64,000 bases of DNA from Puniceibacterium confluentis. Its GTDB lineage: Bacteria; Pseudomonadota; Alphaproteobacteria; Rhodobacterales; Rhodobacteraceae. The notes below the pieces were generated by a model. The model had not been told where the DNA came from, did no database searches, and saw nothing but the letters and a program-made list of their open reading frames with translations. Numbering within the stretch: the stretch's first letter is position 1; the number at the start of each line of letters is the position of its first letter. Shown here piece after piece: positions 16,961-26,576 of the stretch. Made by a program: the position numbers and the translations under genes. The stretch covers positions 1 through 64,000 of the forward strand of contig NZ_VOJI01000006.1 in the NCBI RefSeq assembly GCF_007923445.1. The letters are read 5' to 3'.

Positions 16961-17013
16961 CCAGCTTGCCGGGACTGTGCCCGGAGCGCGGCGAACCGGG
17001 CGAGGCGAAGCCT

Positions 17014-17065
17014 GACAAACCGTGCACCCCGGCCATCACCGGCAGGCCGGCGTGCACGGTTTGTC
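17014..17065. terminator. 21-bp near-perfect hairpin after the LysM gene
   Basis: Arms 17014-17034 and 17045-17065 pair over 21 bases with a single mismatch around a 10-base loop (ATCACCGGCA). It lies 54 bases past the LysM stop. A weak TTTGTC end rather than a full U-tract follows, so it may be a terminator, an mRNA-stabilising 3' structure or a mobile palindromic unit. Confidence 0.6.
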
Positions 17066-17142
17066 TGCCCGGGTGACGTGGGCTGGTGACAGCGCGGGCC
17101 GAATTCGTACTAAATGCGATCCAGACATTGAACTTGATTTTC

Positions 17143-17174
17143 AGCGATGCATATCGTGCTAAATTAGCATCGCT
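17143..17174. promoter_or_regulatory. Inverted repeat upstream of the histidine kinase
   Basis: AGCGATGC (17143-17150) and GCATCGCT (17167-17174) form a perfect 8-bp inverted repeat separated by 16 AT-rich bases, about 50 bases before the kinase ATG. Arm spacing of about two helical turns suits a dimeric regulator; the identity is unknown. Confidence 0.45.
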
Positions 17175-17222
17175 TGACTCTGATCCTCTGGGGCGCTGCC
17201 CGCAAAGAAGGAACGTACGGAG

Positions 17223-19109
17223 ATGTCCTCGACGACCCTGAGCAGCCTGCCGCAAGGTGCAGGCATGGATATATCGCAGCCGTTGCTCGATGCGATGTCG
17301 AGTGCTGTGTACACGACGGACAGCAACGGCATCATCACGTATTTCAATCCGGCTGCCGCCAGACTCTGGGGCCGTGAGCCGACCGTCGGAGTGAGCAAGT
17401 GGTGCGGGTCGTTCCGAATACAGTCCCTGGACGGAACGCCGATGGCGCATGAGGACTGTCCCATGGCGGTCTGCCTGAAAACCAACCAGCCGCTGAGCAA
17501 CCGGGAGATCCTTGTCGAGAACCCGGACGGCGCTCTCAAACATGTACTGGTGTCACCGCAGCCAATCCACAACACCGCGGGCGAGATGATCGGCGCCATC
17601 AACACGATCAACGATATCACCGAGCTCCGCGAGATCGAGCGTGCCCGGGACACCAGCAACCTGCTGACCGAATCGATCCTGCGCAACAGCAAGGACTGTA
17701 TCAAACTGCTGGATCTCGACGGGACCCTGCAATCCATCAACCCCTGTGGCTGCACCAGCCTCGAACTGTCGCACGCAGACGAAGCCGTGGGTATGAATTA
17801 CTTCGATTTCTGGCAGGGTGGTGACCGCGGTGCAGCACTGGAGGCAAGCCGGTCCGCCCTTCGGACCGGCTCCGGCCGTTTCACTGCCGACTTCGTCAAC
17901 CAGTCCGGCAAGGTGACGACCTGGGACGAAATGCTGTCCCTGATCAGCGATGCTGACGGCACACCGACCGGTTTTCTGGTCATCTCTCGCGACATCACCC
18001 GGGAGTTGCGCGAGGCACGGGAAAAGGCACAGCAGCTGGCCTTGCAAAAGGCGCTGAGTGAAATCGGCGCCCTGGCTCTGGCAAAGGGCTCGTTCCAGGA
18101 ATTCATGGATTACACCATCGCGCTGGTGGCCGAGGTTCTGGAACTGCCGCTGGCCAAGATTCTGCCCTATGCGGATCAGGCGGATCACCTTTGGCTGGCC
18201 GCCGGTGTTGGCTGGAAAAGCGGTCTGGTCGGACAGGCCAGAGTCGGTGTCGAACTGGCGTCGCAGGCGGGTTATACCCTGTCAGTGCAGGGCCCTGTCG
18301 TCGTGCGGGACTTGCAGAGCGAAACCCGGTTTGATGGCCCGGCACTGCTGCATGACCACGGGGTGCGCAGCGGCATAAGCGTGACGATACCGGGGTCCGG
18401 GTCGCGCCCGTTTGGCGTCATCGGCGTGCATGATACCAAATTGCGCGACTTCAGCGAGGGTGAGGTCGAGTTTCTGGTCACCGTTGCGAACCTGATCGCC
18501 AGTTGCCACCGGCAGCACGAATTCGGCAAACGCCAGATGCTACTGGTCCGCGAGATCGCGCACCGGTCAGGCAATATGCTGCAATTCGTCACCTCGGTGT
18601 TCAATCAGACCGTGCGCAACTCGGAAAACCTGACCGAAGCGAAATCAAAGTTCGAGGTGCGTCTGGCGCAGATGTCGCGATCCAACCTGCTGATCAGCAA
18701 TGAGGGCTGGACCAAATGCGGTGTGCGGGACCTGGTGGCGCAGACGCTCGAGCCGTTTGAGGGTCGGACAGAGATCAAGGGACGCGACGTGATCCTGGCG
18801 GCGGATCTGTGCTTTGATCTGGGTCTGGTCCTGCACGAACTGGCGACAAATTCCAGCAAATACGGAGCTTTTTCCGGCGCGGACGGTCGCGTTTCCCTGA
18901 GCTGGAATGTCGTTTCGAGAGAGGGTGGCAAGGATTTTGTACTGACCTGGCGCGATGTGCGCGGTTGTGCGGCGGTGGTTGCGCCCAGCACCGGGTTCGG
19001 GACCAAGCTGATCCAGCAGCTGATTGAATCAAAATGGTTCGGCAAGGTGACGACGGAATTTGAGCCGGAGTTCCACTTTACTCTCAGCTTGCCGCTGCCT
19101 GCCGAGTGA
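17223..19109 (+). CDS. PAS-PAS-GAF sensor histidine kinase (HisKA_2/HWE type)
   Basis: A 628-residue cytoplasmic sensor kinase with no transmembrane segments. Two PAS domains (about 18-145 and 150-275; SSAVYTTDSNGIITYFNPAAARLWG and the IVISRDITRELREA-like end), a GAF domain (about 285-430) and a C-terminal HWE/HisKA_2 kinase. The H-box reads REIAHRSGNMLQFV, retaining the histidine but with Gly where most relatives have Lys (HRxKN). The N-box is LVLHELATNSSKYGAFS and the G-box TGFGTKLI. No response regulator is adjacent, so it is an orphan. This family often feeds the general stress response or light/redox signalling. Confidence 0.88.
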   Translation: MSSTTLSSLPQGAGMDISQPLLDAMSSAVYTTDSNGIITYFNPAAARLWGREPTVGVSKWCGSFRIQSLDGTPMAHEDCPMAVCLKTNQPLSNREILVENPDGALKHVLVSPQPIHNTAGEMIGAINTINDITELREIERARDTSNLLTESILRNSKDCIKLLDLDGTLQSINPCGCTSLELSHADEAVGMNYFDFWQGGDRGAALEASRSALRTGSGRFTADFVNQSGKVTTWDEMLSLISDADGTPTGFLVISRDITRELREAREKAQQLALQKALSEIGALALAKGSFQEFMDYTIALVAEVLELPLAKILPYADQADHLWLAAGVGWKSGLVGQARVGVELASQAGYTLSVQGPVVVRDLQSETRFDGPALLHDHGVRSGISVTIPGSGSRPFGVIGVHDTKLRDFSEGEVEFLVTVANLIASCHRQHEFGKRQMLLVREIAHRSGNMLQFVTSVFNQTVRNSENLTEAKSKFEVRLAQMSRSNLLISNEGWTKCGVRDLVAQTLEPFEGRTEIKGRDVILAADLCFDLGLVLHELATNSSKYGAFSGADGRVSLSWNVVSREGGKDFVLTWRDVRGCAAVVAPSTGFGTKLIQQLIESKWFGKVTTEFEPEFHFTLSLPLPAE

Positions 19110-19306
19110 AGCCACCTTCATCGACGCCTGGCTGCGCGTCTTTCTGAGCGCAGATCCGGTGTCGGCGCGGTGTGACCGTACCGCGGACAATTGTCCCTGC
19201 AACTGTGCCAAAGCGGCGCCTGCATGGCCGCCATGCTCGCGGTGCGGGCTCTGGCCATTTCGGGCGCTCCGGTCTATTCCGTCCCGGTATGGATCAAGGA
19301 AACACG

Positions 19307-21133
19307 ATGCCGCCAGATGCCGCGCCGGAGCCGGAAACCGCAGAACTTGCCCGCGAAGAGCGCGCCTCGGGTTGGCGCACCATCCGCCGTGTGGCCCCGT
19401 ATCTCTGGCCGGCGGATGCGCCGTGGGTTCGCCATCGGGTGACGCTGTCGCTTGTGTTGCTGCTGGTGGCCAAGCTGATCGCCGTCGGCACGCCGCTGCT
19501 GTACAAGGCGGCCGTCGACACGCTGGGTGGCGAAGTGCCGGATCTGGCGCTGGGCGCGATCGGACTGACCGTTGCCTACGGCATGGCGCGGCTGATGACC
19601 GTGGGCTTTCAGCAACTGCGCGACGGGATCTTTGCCCGGGTCGGGCAGCGTGCCCTGCGGGCGCTTGCGCTCGAAACCTTCAGTCATATCCACCACCTGT
19701 CGATGCGTTACCACATCACCCGCAGGACCGGCGGGCTGTCGCGGATCATCGAGCGCGGCGTCAAGGGGGTCGATTTCCTGCTGCGCTTCATGCTGTTCAG
19801 CGTCGGGCCGCTGGTGCTCGAACTGCTGCTGATCGCGGGGGTTTTGTTCTTTCTGTTCGACGTCTGGTATCTGGTCGTGGTCGCGGTCACCATCGGCCTT
19901 TATGTGTGGTTCACCTTCAAGGTGACGGAATGGCGGGTGAAGCTGCGCCGCGAAATGAACGATCAGGACACCGATGCCAACCAGAAGGCCATCGATTCAC
20001 TTCTGAACTTTGAAACCGTCAAATATTTTGGTGCCGAAACCCGCGAGGCCCGGCGCTATGACCGGGCAATGCAGGGTTACGAGGCGGCGGCGGTGAAGAC
20101 CGCGACCTCGCTGGCATTCCTCAACTTTGGCCAGTCGGTGCTGATCACCGCCGGCCTGGTCGGGGTGATGGTGATGGCCGCGGTGGGGGTCCAGCGCGGT
20201 GCCCTGACGGTGGGCGATTTTGTCATGGTCAACGCCTACATGATCCAGATCACCATGCCGCTGAACTTTCTGGGCACGGTCTACCGCGAGATCCGCCAGA
20301 GCCTTGTCGATATGGGCCAGATGTTCGATCTGCTGGGCCAGCCCGCCGAAGTGACCGACAAGCCCGGAGCGCGCGCGATTCAGGTGTCAGGCGGGGTGGT
20401 CGAGCTGAAAGACATCCGTTTCGGCTATGACGCCGAGCGGCCGATCCTCAAGGGCGTGTCGCTGAAGGTCGGCGCGGGCGAAAACGTGGCGCTGGTCGGC
20501 CCGTCCGGGTCGGGCAAGTCGACCATCGGGCGGCTGCTGTTCCGGTTCTATGACGTGACCGGCGGCGCGCTGACCATCGACGGGCAGGACGTGCGTGACG
20601 TGACGCAGGACAGCCTGCACCACGCCATCGGTGTGGTGCCGCAGGACACGGTGCTGTTCAACGACACCATCCGGTACAACATCGCCTATGGCCGCGATGG
20701 CGCGACCGATGACGAGATCATCGCCGCCGCGCGTTCGGCGCAGATCCACGACTTTATCTCGCAGTTGCCCGAGGGGTATGACACCATGGTCGGTGAACGC
20801 GGGCTGAAGCTGTCGGGCGGAGAAAAGCAGCGGGTGGGGATCGCCCGCACCCTGCTCAAGAACCCTCCGATCCTGTTGCTGGACGAGGCGACAAGCGCGC
20901 TGGACACCGAAACCGAGGCCGAGATCCAGTCGGCCCTGCGCGTCGCCGCCGAAGGCCGCACCGTGATCACCATCGCGCATCGTCTGAGCACCATCGCCGA
21001 TGCTGACCGCATCGTGGTGCTGCAGGACGGCGAAGTGATCGAGAGCGGCACGCATGACGTATTGCTGGCGCGGCAGGGACGTTACGCCCAGCTTTGGCAA
21101 CGCCAGCAGGCTGACGAGGAAGAAGCCGCCTGA
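19307..21133 (+). CDS. Atm1-type ABC exporter (fused permease and ATPase)
   Basis: A 608-residue half-transporter that dimerises. An N-terminal six-helix exporter domain (about 50-340) is followed by a nucleotide-binding domain with Walker A GPSGSGKST, signature LSGGEKQR, Walker B ILLLDEATSALD and H-loop AHRLSTI. The stretch GVVPQDTVLFNDTIRYNIAYGR and NFETVKYFGAETREARRYD are characteristic of Atm1/ABCB7/HMT1 exporters, which move glutathione-linked metal or sulfur species. The ATG at 19307 has AAGGA six bases upstream. It stands alone between the kinase and the RND pump. Confidence 0.92.
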   Translation: MPPDAAPEPETAELAREERASGWRTIRRVAPYLWPADAPWVRHRVTLSLVLLLVAKLIAVGTPLLYKAAVDTLGGEVPDLALGAIGLTVAYGMARLMTVGFQQLRDGIFARVGQRALRALALETFSHIHHLSMRYHITRRTGGLSRIIERGVKGVDFLLRFMLFSVGPLVLELLLIAGVLFFLFDVWYLVVVAVTIGLYVWFTFKVTEWRVKLRREMNDQDTDANQKAIDSLLNFETVKYFGAETREARRYDRAMQGYEAAAVKTATSLAFLNFGQSVLITAGLVGVMVMAAVGVQRGALTVGDFVMVNAYMIQITMPLNFLGTVYREIRQSLVDMGQMFDLLGQPAEVTDKPGARAIQVSGGVVELKDIRFGYDAERPILKGVSLKVGAGENVALVGPSGSGKSTIGRLLFRFYDVTGGALTIDGQDVRDVTQDSLHHAIGVVPQDTVLFNDTIRYNIAYGRDGATDDEIIAAARSAQIHDFISQLPEGYDTMVGERGLKLSGGEKQRVGIARTLLKNPPILLLDEATSALDTETEAEIQSALRVAAEGRTVITIAHRLSTIADADRIVVLQDGEVIESGTHDVLLARQGRYAQLWQRQQADEEEAA

Positions 21134-21203
21134 CAGCGACGGCGGCGCGGGTTCTTTCGCAAGATATCACACCGCCGACGCGCTTTGGTTCGCGGGCGGG
21201 CCG

Positions 21204-24200
21204 CTATTCGGCGGCGCGCAGGGGCAGTTCCGGCTGCTGTTGCAGGTCACGCTGCGCGGGGGCGTCGTCTTCCCACAGGATTTCCGGAGCGTGAATGCGC
21301 CGGGCGGCGCGCTGCAATGCCCAGTCGCGTGCGGCCCGGCTCGACCGTCCCAGGGAAAGACGGGCCAGAAGCCGTGCGAACCAGCGCACATAGGTCACGA
21401 ACCACACCCGCAGGGCCAGCATCGACGGTGTAAAGACCAGCGTCAGCACCGTGGCGATACCAAGGCCAAAGACCACTGCCGTCGCCAGTTGCTTCCACCA
21501 CAGCGCGGTGGGGGAATCGATGGAATACCCGCCGCCGAAGAAATCCAGGCTCAGCCCGAACATCATCGGCGCCAGGCCCGCCATGGTGGTGATGGTGGTC
21601 AGCAGGACCGGGCGGATGCGGTCCTCGGCGGTGCGCACGATGGCTTCGATCCGCGGCATGTAGCGTTCGTATTCCTGATAGGTGTCGATCAGCACGATGT
21701 TGTTGTTCACCACGATCCCGGCCAGCGCGACGATGCCGGTGCCGGTCATGATGATGCTGAAGGTCTGGCCCATGACCAGCATGCCGATCAGCACCCCGGC
21801 GGTGGACAGGACCACAGCCAGCAGCACCAGCGTGGCGTTGTAAAAACTGTTGAACTGCGCCAGCAGGATGATGAACATCAGCCCCAGAGCGGCGCCGAAC
21901 GCCTTGCCCAGGAACGCCTGGCTTTCTTCCTGCTCTTCCTGATCGCCGGTCCATTCGGTTTCGATTCCGGCGGGCAGGGGGCTGGTGGCCAGCCATTCGT
22001 TCAGCAGGGCGATGCGTTCGTTGCCATTGATCGGCACGACGCGCAGATCGCCCTCGGTCAGGTCTTCGGAGACGGCCTCGCGGTCAAAGCCGTCCGAGAG
22101 CGAGACGAGGGCATATTGCGTTCCGCTCGGATCACGCAGCGAATCCTGCAAGCTCCTGCCGTCTTCCAGCACCTTGACGATGGCCTGCGTCTGCGCGCCA
22201 TCGGCAGTGTCGCCGACCAGTTTGGCAAGGTTCGGCGTGACGTCGGCCTTGACGTCGAAATACCGTTTCTGGTCGATCCGGTTGATCTCGGCCAGCTTGG
22301 CCACCGGTTTGCGGCTGACAAAGTTCGTCAGGGGCACCAGACCGTCAGCCGTGCGCACCTTGAGCGTGTCCAGAGTGGACAGCAGGCGGTATTCTTCGGG
22401 CAGGCGGACGCGGATGTCGATTTCCTCGTCCGAACTGTCGACCCGCATGGTGTCGAGCAGGATGCCGCGGGTCACCAGTTGCACCATGGCGCCGACAACG
22501 GCGACATCCGCACCATAGCGGCCGGCCTTTTCCACATCGACGTCGATCTGCCAGTCGATGCCGGGCAGGGGCAGCGTGTCCTCGACCTGGACCAGACCGG
22601 GGGTCGCTTCGAACCGCGCGCGCGCCTGGGCCGTCGCATCAAGCAGCGCCTGCCAGTTCTGTCCCTTGAGGCGCAGGTGCACCGGCTTGCCGCTGGCCGG
22701 ACCCTGGGCCAGTTCCGTGACTTCGGTCTTGATGCCGGGAATCTTCGCCAGTTCGGCGCTGAGCTCGTCAATGACGACGTTGCCGTCCAGATCGGGGCGG
22801 TCGGCGCGGTCCTCCCAGGGAATGGTTTCGAACTGCACCTGACCGATGGCATCCTTGGGCCCCTGCGCACCGCCGGTGTTGTTGTTCAGGCCCCCCTCGC
22901 CGGCAAAGGCAAAGACGGTCTTCACACCGGGATGCGCCTGCACCACCGCTTCGGCCCGCTGCACCAGGGCGTCTTTTTCGGTCAGGCTCAGGTTGCCGCG
23001 GGCGCGGATATAGACGATCGCCTGCTCGGGTTCGGATTCGACAAAGAATTCGACACCGTTGTTGTTGGCTCCGAAGTAGCTGAAGGTCGAAACCACAAAG
23101 AAACCCACCAATCCGATGGTCACCAGCGGCATCACCGGATTGCCCGCGATGGCGGTGATGAACCAGCCGAACAGGGTTCTGCGGTACCGCCCGTCGATAC
23201 GCTTCTTGCGGCGTTCGATCCGGGCCGCGCCCATCACGATCGAGGCCGACACCGCGAACAGCAGGAACACCACGATCCCCGGGAGCATGCCGGCAAAACC
23301 GGCGGCCAGGGGCGGAAAGAGATAGGCGGGGTTGAGGATCATCATCGCGCCGACAAACATGCCAAACAGCACAACCGGCACCAGGGCCAGGCGGACCAGC
23401 CAGGGCAACCGCCGCTTCAATGCGCCGGTGGCCCGGTCGAGGATCCGCGAGAACCGTCCGGTGACACCACCCATGACCGGCAGATAGACCAGTGCCACAA
23501 CCAGCGAAGCCGAGAGCACGAAGATCAGGGTGACCGGCAGCATTCCCATGAACTCCCCCGGCACCCCGGGCCAGAACAGCATCGGCATGAAAGCGCACAG
23601 CGTTGTGGCCGTGGACGACACAACCGGCCAGAACATCCGCTTTGCGGCCTCGACATAGGCGCTCATCGGGCCGGACCCTTCGGAAATCCGCTTGTCGGCA
23701 TATTCGACGACGACGATGGCGCCGTCGACCAGCATGCCCACGGCAAGGATCAGGCCGAACATCACGATGTTGGAAACGCTGATGCCCATCAGGGCCAGAA
23801 AGGCAAAGCAGAGCAGGAACGAGGTCGGAATTGCGAACCCCACCAGAAGCGCGGGGCGGGTGCCGAGGGCGGCCAGAACCACGATCATCACCAGCGCGAT
23901 GGCGGTCAGCACCGACCCCTCGAGCTGGCTGACCATGCTGGCAACCTGCCGGGACTGATCGTTCGAAGTGCCGGACTTGACCACGGCGCGCAGTTCCGCC
24001 GGCCAGGCCGCCTGTGCGGCGGCGACCTCGGCGTTGACCAGAGTGACGGTATCAATCAGGTTATAGCCCTTGCGCTTGACCACCTGCAGCGCAACGGTGT
24101 TCTCGCCGTTGAAACGCGCAATGCCGGTGCGGTCCTCGAAGGTCAGCGAGATGCGCGCCAGATCCCCCAGTGTCACAACCCGGTCACCGTTCACCTTGAC

Positions 24201-24929
24201 CGGCAGTTCGTAGATGTCCTGCGCGGAATCGAAACTCGACGGGATCTTGATCGCGAAGCTGCCGGTCGCCGTTTCGACCTCTCCCGCCGCAATCAGCTGG
24301 TTGTTGTTCTGCACCACCGCCAGCAACTCGCCGGCGGTCACGTTGTAGGATTCCAGCCGCAGCGGGTCGATCTGGACCTCAAGCATCTCGTCCCGGTTGC
24401 CGGCAATCCCGGCCTCAAGCACCGCGTCCAGCGATTCCAGCCGGTCCTGCAGGTCCTTGGCGACCCGCGCCATGGTGCGTTCCGGCACCGGGCCGGTCAG
24501 GTTGACGATGATGATCGGAAATTCGGAGAAATTGATTTCGTTGATCGTGTATTGCTCGGCGCCTTCCGGGAATTTTGCCTGTGCCTTGGTCATGGCGTCG
24601 CGCACATCGGCCAAGATCTTGGTCTTGTCCCAGCCGAATTCGAATTCCATCGACACGCCGGCATAGTTTTCCGCAGCGGTGCCGCCCAGCGATTTCAGAC
24701 CGTCCAGATCCGACAGCTCGGTTTCCATCGGTTTGACCAGCAGCGTCTCGGAATCCGCCGCCGAGATCCCGGGGAAGGGAACCGAGACGAACAGCGCCGG
24801 GATTTCGATGTCCGGCTCGCCTTCTTTCGGCAGGGCGACATAGGCATAGGTGCCCACCACAAGCGACAGCACGATAAAGGCAATCACCATGCGGGCGCGG
24901 CCGGCGGCCCAGTCGACGATACCGGTCAT
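21204..24929 (-). CDS. RND family efflux permease
   Basis: A 1241-residue inner-membrane proton antiporter of the AcrB-like superfamily, longer than the usual 1030-1050. It has the two repeated halves, the porter-domain motifs (VALPKEGEPDIEIPALFVSVPFPG at the N-terminus) and TM4 with AVGMLVDGAIVVVEY. The proton-relay pair is a single Asp402 followed by Gly, not the Asp-Asp of AcrB. The extra length includes a central loop (about 490-600) with two additional hydrophobic helices. Its ATG overlaps the stop of the upstream adaptor gene by four bases, so the pair is an operon. No outer-membrane factor or regulator gene is adjacent. Confidence 0.93.
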   Translation of the reverse strand: MTGIVDWAAGRARMVIAFIVLSLVVGTYAYVALPKEGEPDIEIPALFVSVPFPGISAADSETLLVKPMETELSDLDGLKSLGGTAAENYAGVSMEFEFGWDKTKILADVRDAMTKAQAKFPEGAEQYTINEINFSEFPIIIVNLTGPVPERTMARVAKDLQDRLESLDAVLEAGIAGNRDEMLEVQIDPLRLESYNVTAGELLAVVQNNNQLIAAGEVETATGSFAIKIPSSFDSAQDIYELPVKVNGDRVVTLGDLARISLTFEDRTGIARFNGENTVALQVVKRKGYNLIDTVTLVNAEVAAAQAAWPAELRAVVKSGTSNDQSRQVASMVSQLEGSVLTAIALVMIVVLAALGTRPALLVGFAIPTSFLLCFAFLALMGISVSNIVMFGLILAVGMLVDGAIVVVEYADKRISEGSGPMSAYVEAAKRMFWPVVSSTATTLCAFMPMLFWPGVPGEFMGMLPVTLIFVLSASLVVALVYLPVMGGVTGRFSRILDRATGALKRRLPWLVRLALVPVVLFGMFVGAMMILNPAYLFPPLAAGFAGMLPGIVVFLLFAVSASIVMGAARIERRKKRIDGRYRRTLFGWFITAIAGNPVMPLVTIGLVGFFVVSTFSYFGANNNGVEFFVESEPEQAIVYIRARGNLSLTEKDALVQRAEAVVQAHPGVKTVFAFAGEGGLNNNTGGAQGPKDAIGQVQFETIPWEDRADRPDLDGNVVIDELSAELAKIPGIKTEVTELAQGPASGKPVHLRLKGQNWQALLDATAQARARFEATPGLVQVEDTLPLPGIDWQIDVDVEKAGRYGADVAVVGAMVQLVTRGILLDTMRVDSSDEEIDIRVRLPEEYRLLSTLDTLKVRTADGLVPLTNFVSRKPVAKLAEINRIDQKRYFDVKADVTPNLAKLVGDTADGAQTQAIVKVLEDGRSLQDSLRDPSGTQYALVSLSDGFDREAVSEDLTEGDLRVVPINGNERIALLNEWLATSPLPAGIETEWTGDQEEQEESQAFLGKAFGAALGLMFIILLAQFNSFYNATLVLLAVVLSTAGVLIGMLVMGQTFSIIMTGTGIVALAGIVVNNNIVLIDTYQEYERYMPRIEAIVRTAEDRIRPVLLTTITTMAGLAPMMFGLSLDFFGGGYSIDSPTALWWKQLATAVVFGLGIATVLTLVFTPSMLALRVWFVTYVRWFARLLARLSLGRSSRAARDWALQRAARRIHAPEILWEDDAPAQRDLQQQPELPLRAAE

Positions 24930-26239
24930 TGCAGGACATCCTCATAACTGGGCGCGACCGGAACACCATCGGTGACATATTCCTGGCCGACGGTGATGAT
25001 GCTGACCCTGTCCGGCAGGCCGGTCACGAGCATGCCTTGGGGCGTGTCGCGCAAGACCTCGACCGGCAGGAACGCCGCCAGTCCGTCGGCATCCACCGTG
25101 CGCACCCCGAGGGCGCCTTCGTCGTTCAGGGTCAGTGCCGACTGCGGCACCAGATGCGCCGGTGCGCCTTCGGCCTGCACCGCAATTTCCGCCGTCTGTC
25201 CGGCCCGCAGTCCAAGGTCAGGGTTCGGCACCGTGACTTCGACGCGGAAGGTGCGGGTCAACGGATCGGCACTGCGCGACAGAAAGGTCACGCGTCCCTC
25301 GACCGTACCGCCCTCGGTCAGGCGGGCACGCACGGGCGCGCCGACCTCGATACGGCCGACACCCACTTCGGGAACAAAGCCGACCAGCTTGATTGGGTCC
25401 AGCTGGAGGATGGTTGCGCACAGCGCGCTGCCGCCCTGTGACTGCATCAAACTGCCCAATTCCGCGGTGTCCGTTTCCAGCAGGCCGGCAAATGGCGCGT
25501 GGATCGTCAGACGGTCAATCTCGGTCTGCGCGCGGGCCACCGCCGCCTCGGCGCTCTGGATCGCGGCGTCAACCGCCTGCATGCCCGATTGCGCCGCCTT
25601 GAGCCCGGCCTCGGCGCTGCTCACCGCCGCTTCGGCACTGCGTTTGCCGGCCTGTGCCCCGGCGACTCGCGTGTCGCTGGCAAAACCGCCCTGCGACAGC
25701 TTTGTGGCGGCATTTTCGGTGATCTGGGCTTCTTCCAGCCGGGCGCGGGCCTCTGCGAGCCGGGCCTCGGCTTCGGGAACGCGGGCTTCGGTTTCGGGAA
25801 TGCGCGCGCGCGCCTCGAGCAGCATGCCTTCTGCCTCGGCCAGACTGGCGAGGCTGGTGCCGGGGTCCAGCCGGCACAGCACCTGGCCCTGTTCGACAAA
25901 CGCGCCTTTGCGCAGCGGCACCGACACAACCTTGCCTGAACTCTCGGCCTGAACGTCCACTTCGCGCAGGGCCTGGGTTTCGCCGCGCAGAACCACGGCG
26001 TTGTTGACCTCGCGGGCCACCGAATGGATTGCGACCACTCCCACCGCACCCTGCGCCTGGGTCTCGGCGGCGGCTTCGGCCACCGTGTCTGGCTGTGGTG
26101 CTTCAGGGGGCTGCGCCGTCTCGGCGCTGCGGACCGGACTCATCTGCCGGGCGAATTCAAGCAGGCGCTCACGCTCGATCACCAGCGCGTAGAGCACCGC
26201 AGCCACGATCAGGGCAGTGAGGATCGGAATAAGGCGCAT
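24926..26239 (-). CDS. RND efflux periplasmic adaptor (membrane fusion protein)
   Basis: A 437-residue HlyD/AcrA-type adaptor. A single N-terminal anchor (IPILTALIVAAVLYALVI), then the lipoyl-like half VQAESSGKVVSVPLRKGAFVEQGQVLCRLDP, a long Ala/Glu-rich coiled-coil hairpin (about 135-240, repeats of EARARIPETEARVPEAEARLAEARA), the second lipoyl half LTIHAPFAGLLETDTAELGSLM and the beta-barrel and membrane-proximal domains. It is the first gene of the pump operon, four-base overlap with the permease. Confidence 0.93.
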   Translation of the reverse strand: MRLIPILTALIVAAVLYALVIERERLLEFARQMSPVRSAETAQPPEAPQPDTVAEAAAETQAQGAVGVVAIHSVAREVNNAVVLRGETQALREVDVQAESSGKVVSVPLRKGAFVEQGQVLCRLDPGTSLASLAEAEGMLLEARARIPETEARVPEAEARLAEARARLEEAQITENAATKLSQGGFASDTRVAGAQAGKRSAEAAVSSAEAGLKAAQSGMQAVDAAIQSAEAAVARAQTEIDRLTIHAPFAGLLETDTAELGSLMQSQGGSALCATILQLDPIKLVGFVPEVGVGRIEVGAPVRARLTEGGTVEGRVTFLSRSADPLTRTFRVEVTVPNPDLGLRAGQTAEIAVQAEGAPAHLVPQSALTLNDEGALGVRTVDADGLAAFLPVEVLRDTPQGMLVTGLPDRVSIITVGQEYVTDGVPVAPSYEDVLQ

Positions 26240-26576
26240 GCGGAATTTCCTGTTTCGGGCAATGGGCGGACCGGAGGGGCTGATTCCTGACCGGCACTGC
26301 GAAAATACACTGAACTGACTGGTTCAGATAAAATACCGCACGACTTTTTACAAGAATTAGCGCGCGTGTATGTCAGAATACATGCCACAAAATGTCACTA
26401 TCGCATCAATTGGCGGAAAAAGCGCAGTGAACTGGCGGCGTGCGGGCGAACCGGGCATGCCGGCCTGCCGCCCCTGACGGTGCGCGACCGAATTTAGCCT
26501 CTGGATCAGATGGCTTGGCAGTCCGGGACGAGCGGGGTATGAGGGAGCAAACCGCAAACCCGACGCGAGGCGCCCC
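26240..26576. other. Divergent intergenic region: RND operon and yfgM-bamB operon
   Basis: No gene. It must contain promoters for the pump operon (minus) and the yfgM-like operon (plus). It is AT-richer than its surroundings and holds two inverted repeats: CTGAAC-N6-GTTCAG (26310-26327) and TGTAT-N6-ATACA (26367-26382). Confidence 0.6.
26310..26327. promoter_or_regulatory. Candidate operator of the RND pump operon
   Basis: CTGAAC-TGACTG-GTTCAG is a perfect 6-bp inverted repeat with a six-base spacer, 71-88 bases before the adaptor ATG. This size and position are typical of TetR-family pump repressors. No tetR gene is adjacent, so a trans-acting regulator is implied. Confidence 0.5.

Noticed and set aside
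21054-24947. Very long plus-strand open frame (about 1297 codons) opposite the RND permease
   Set aside because: It is antisense to a full-length, motif-complete RND gene; its composition (His/Gln/Asp/Arg-rich) is the usual shadow of high-GC codon bias.
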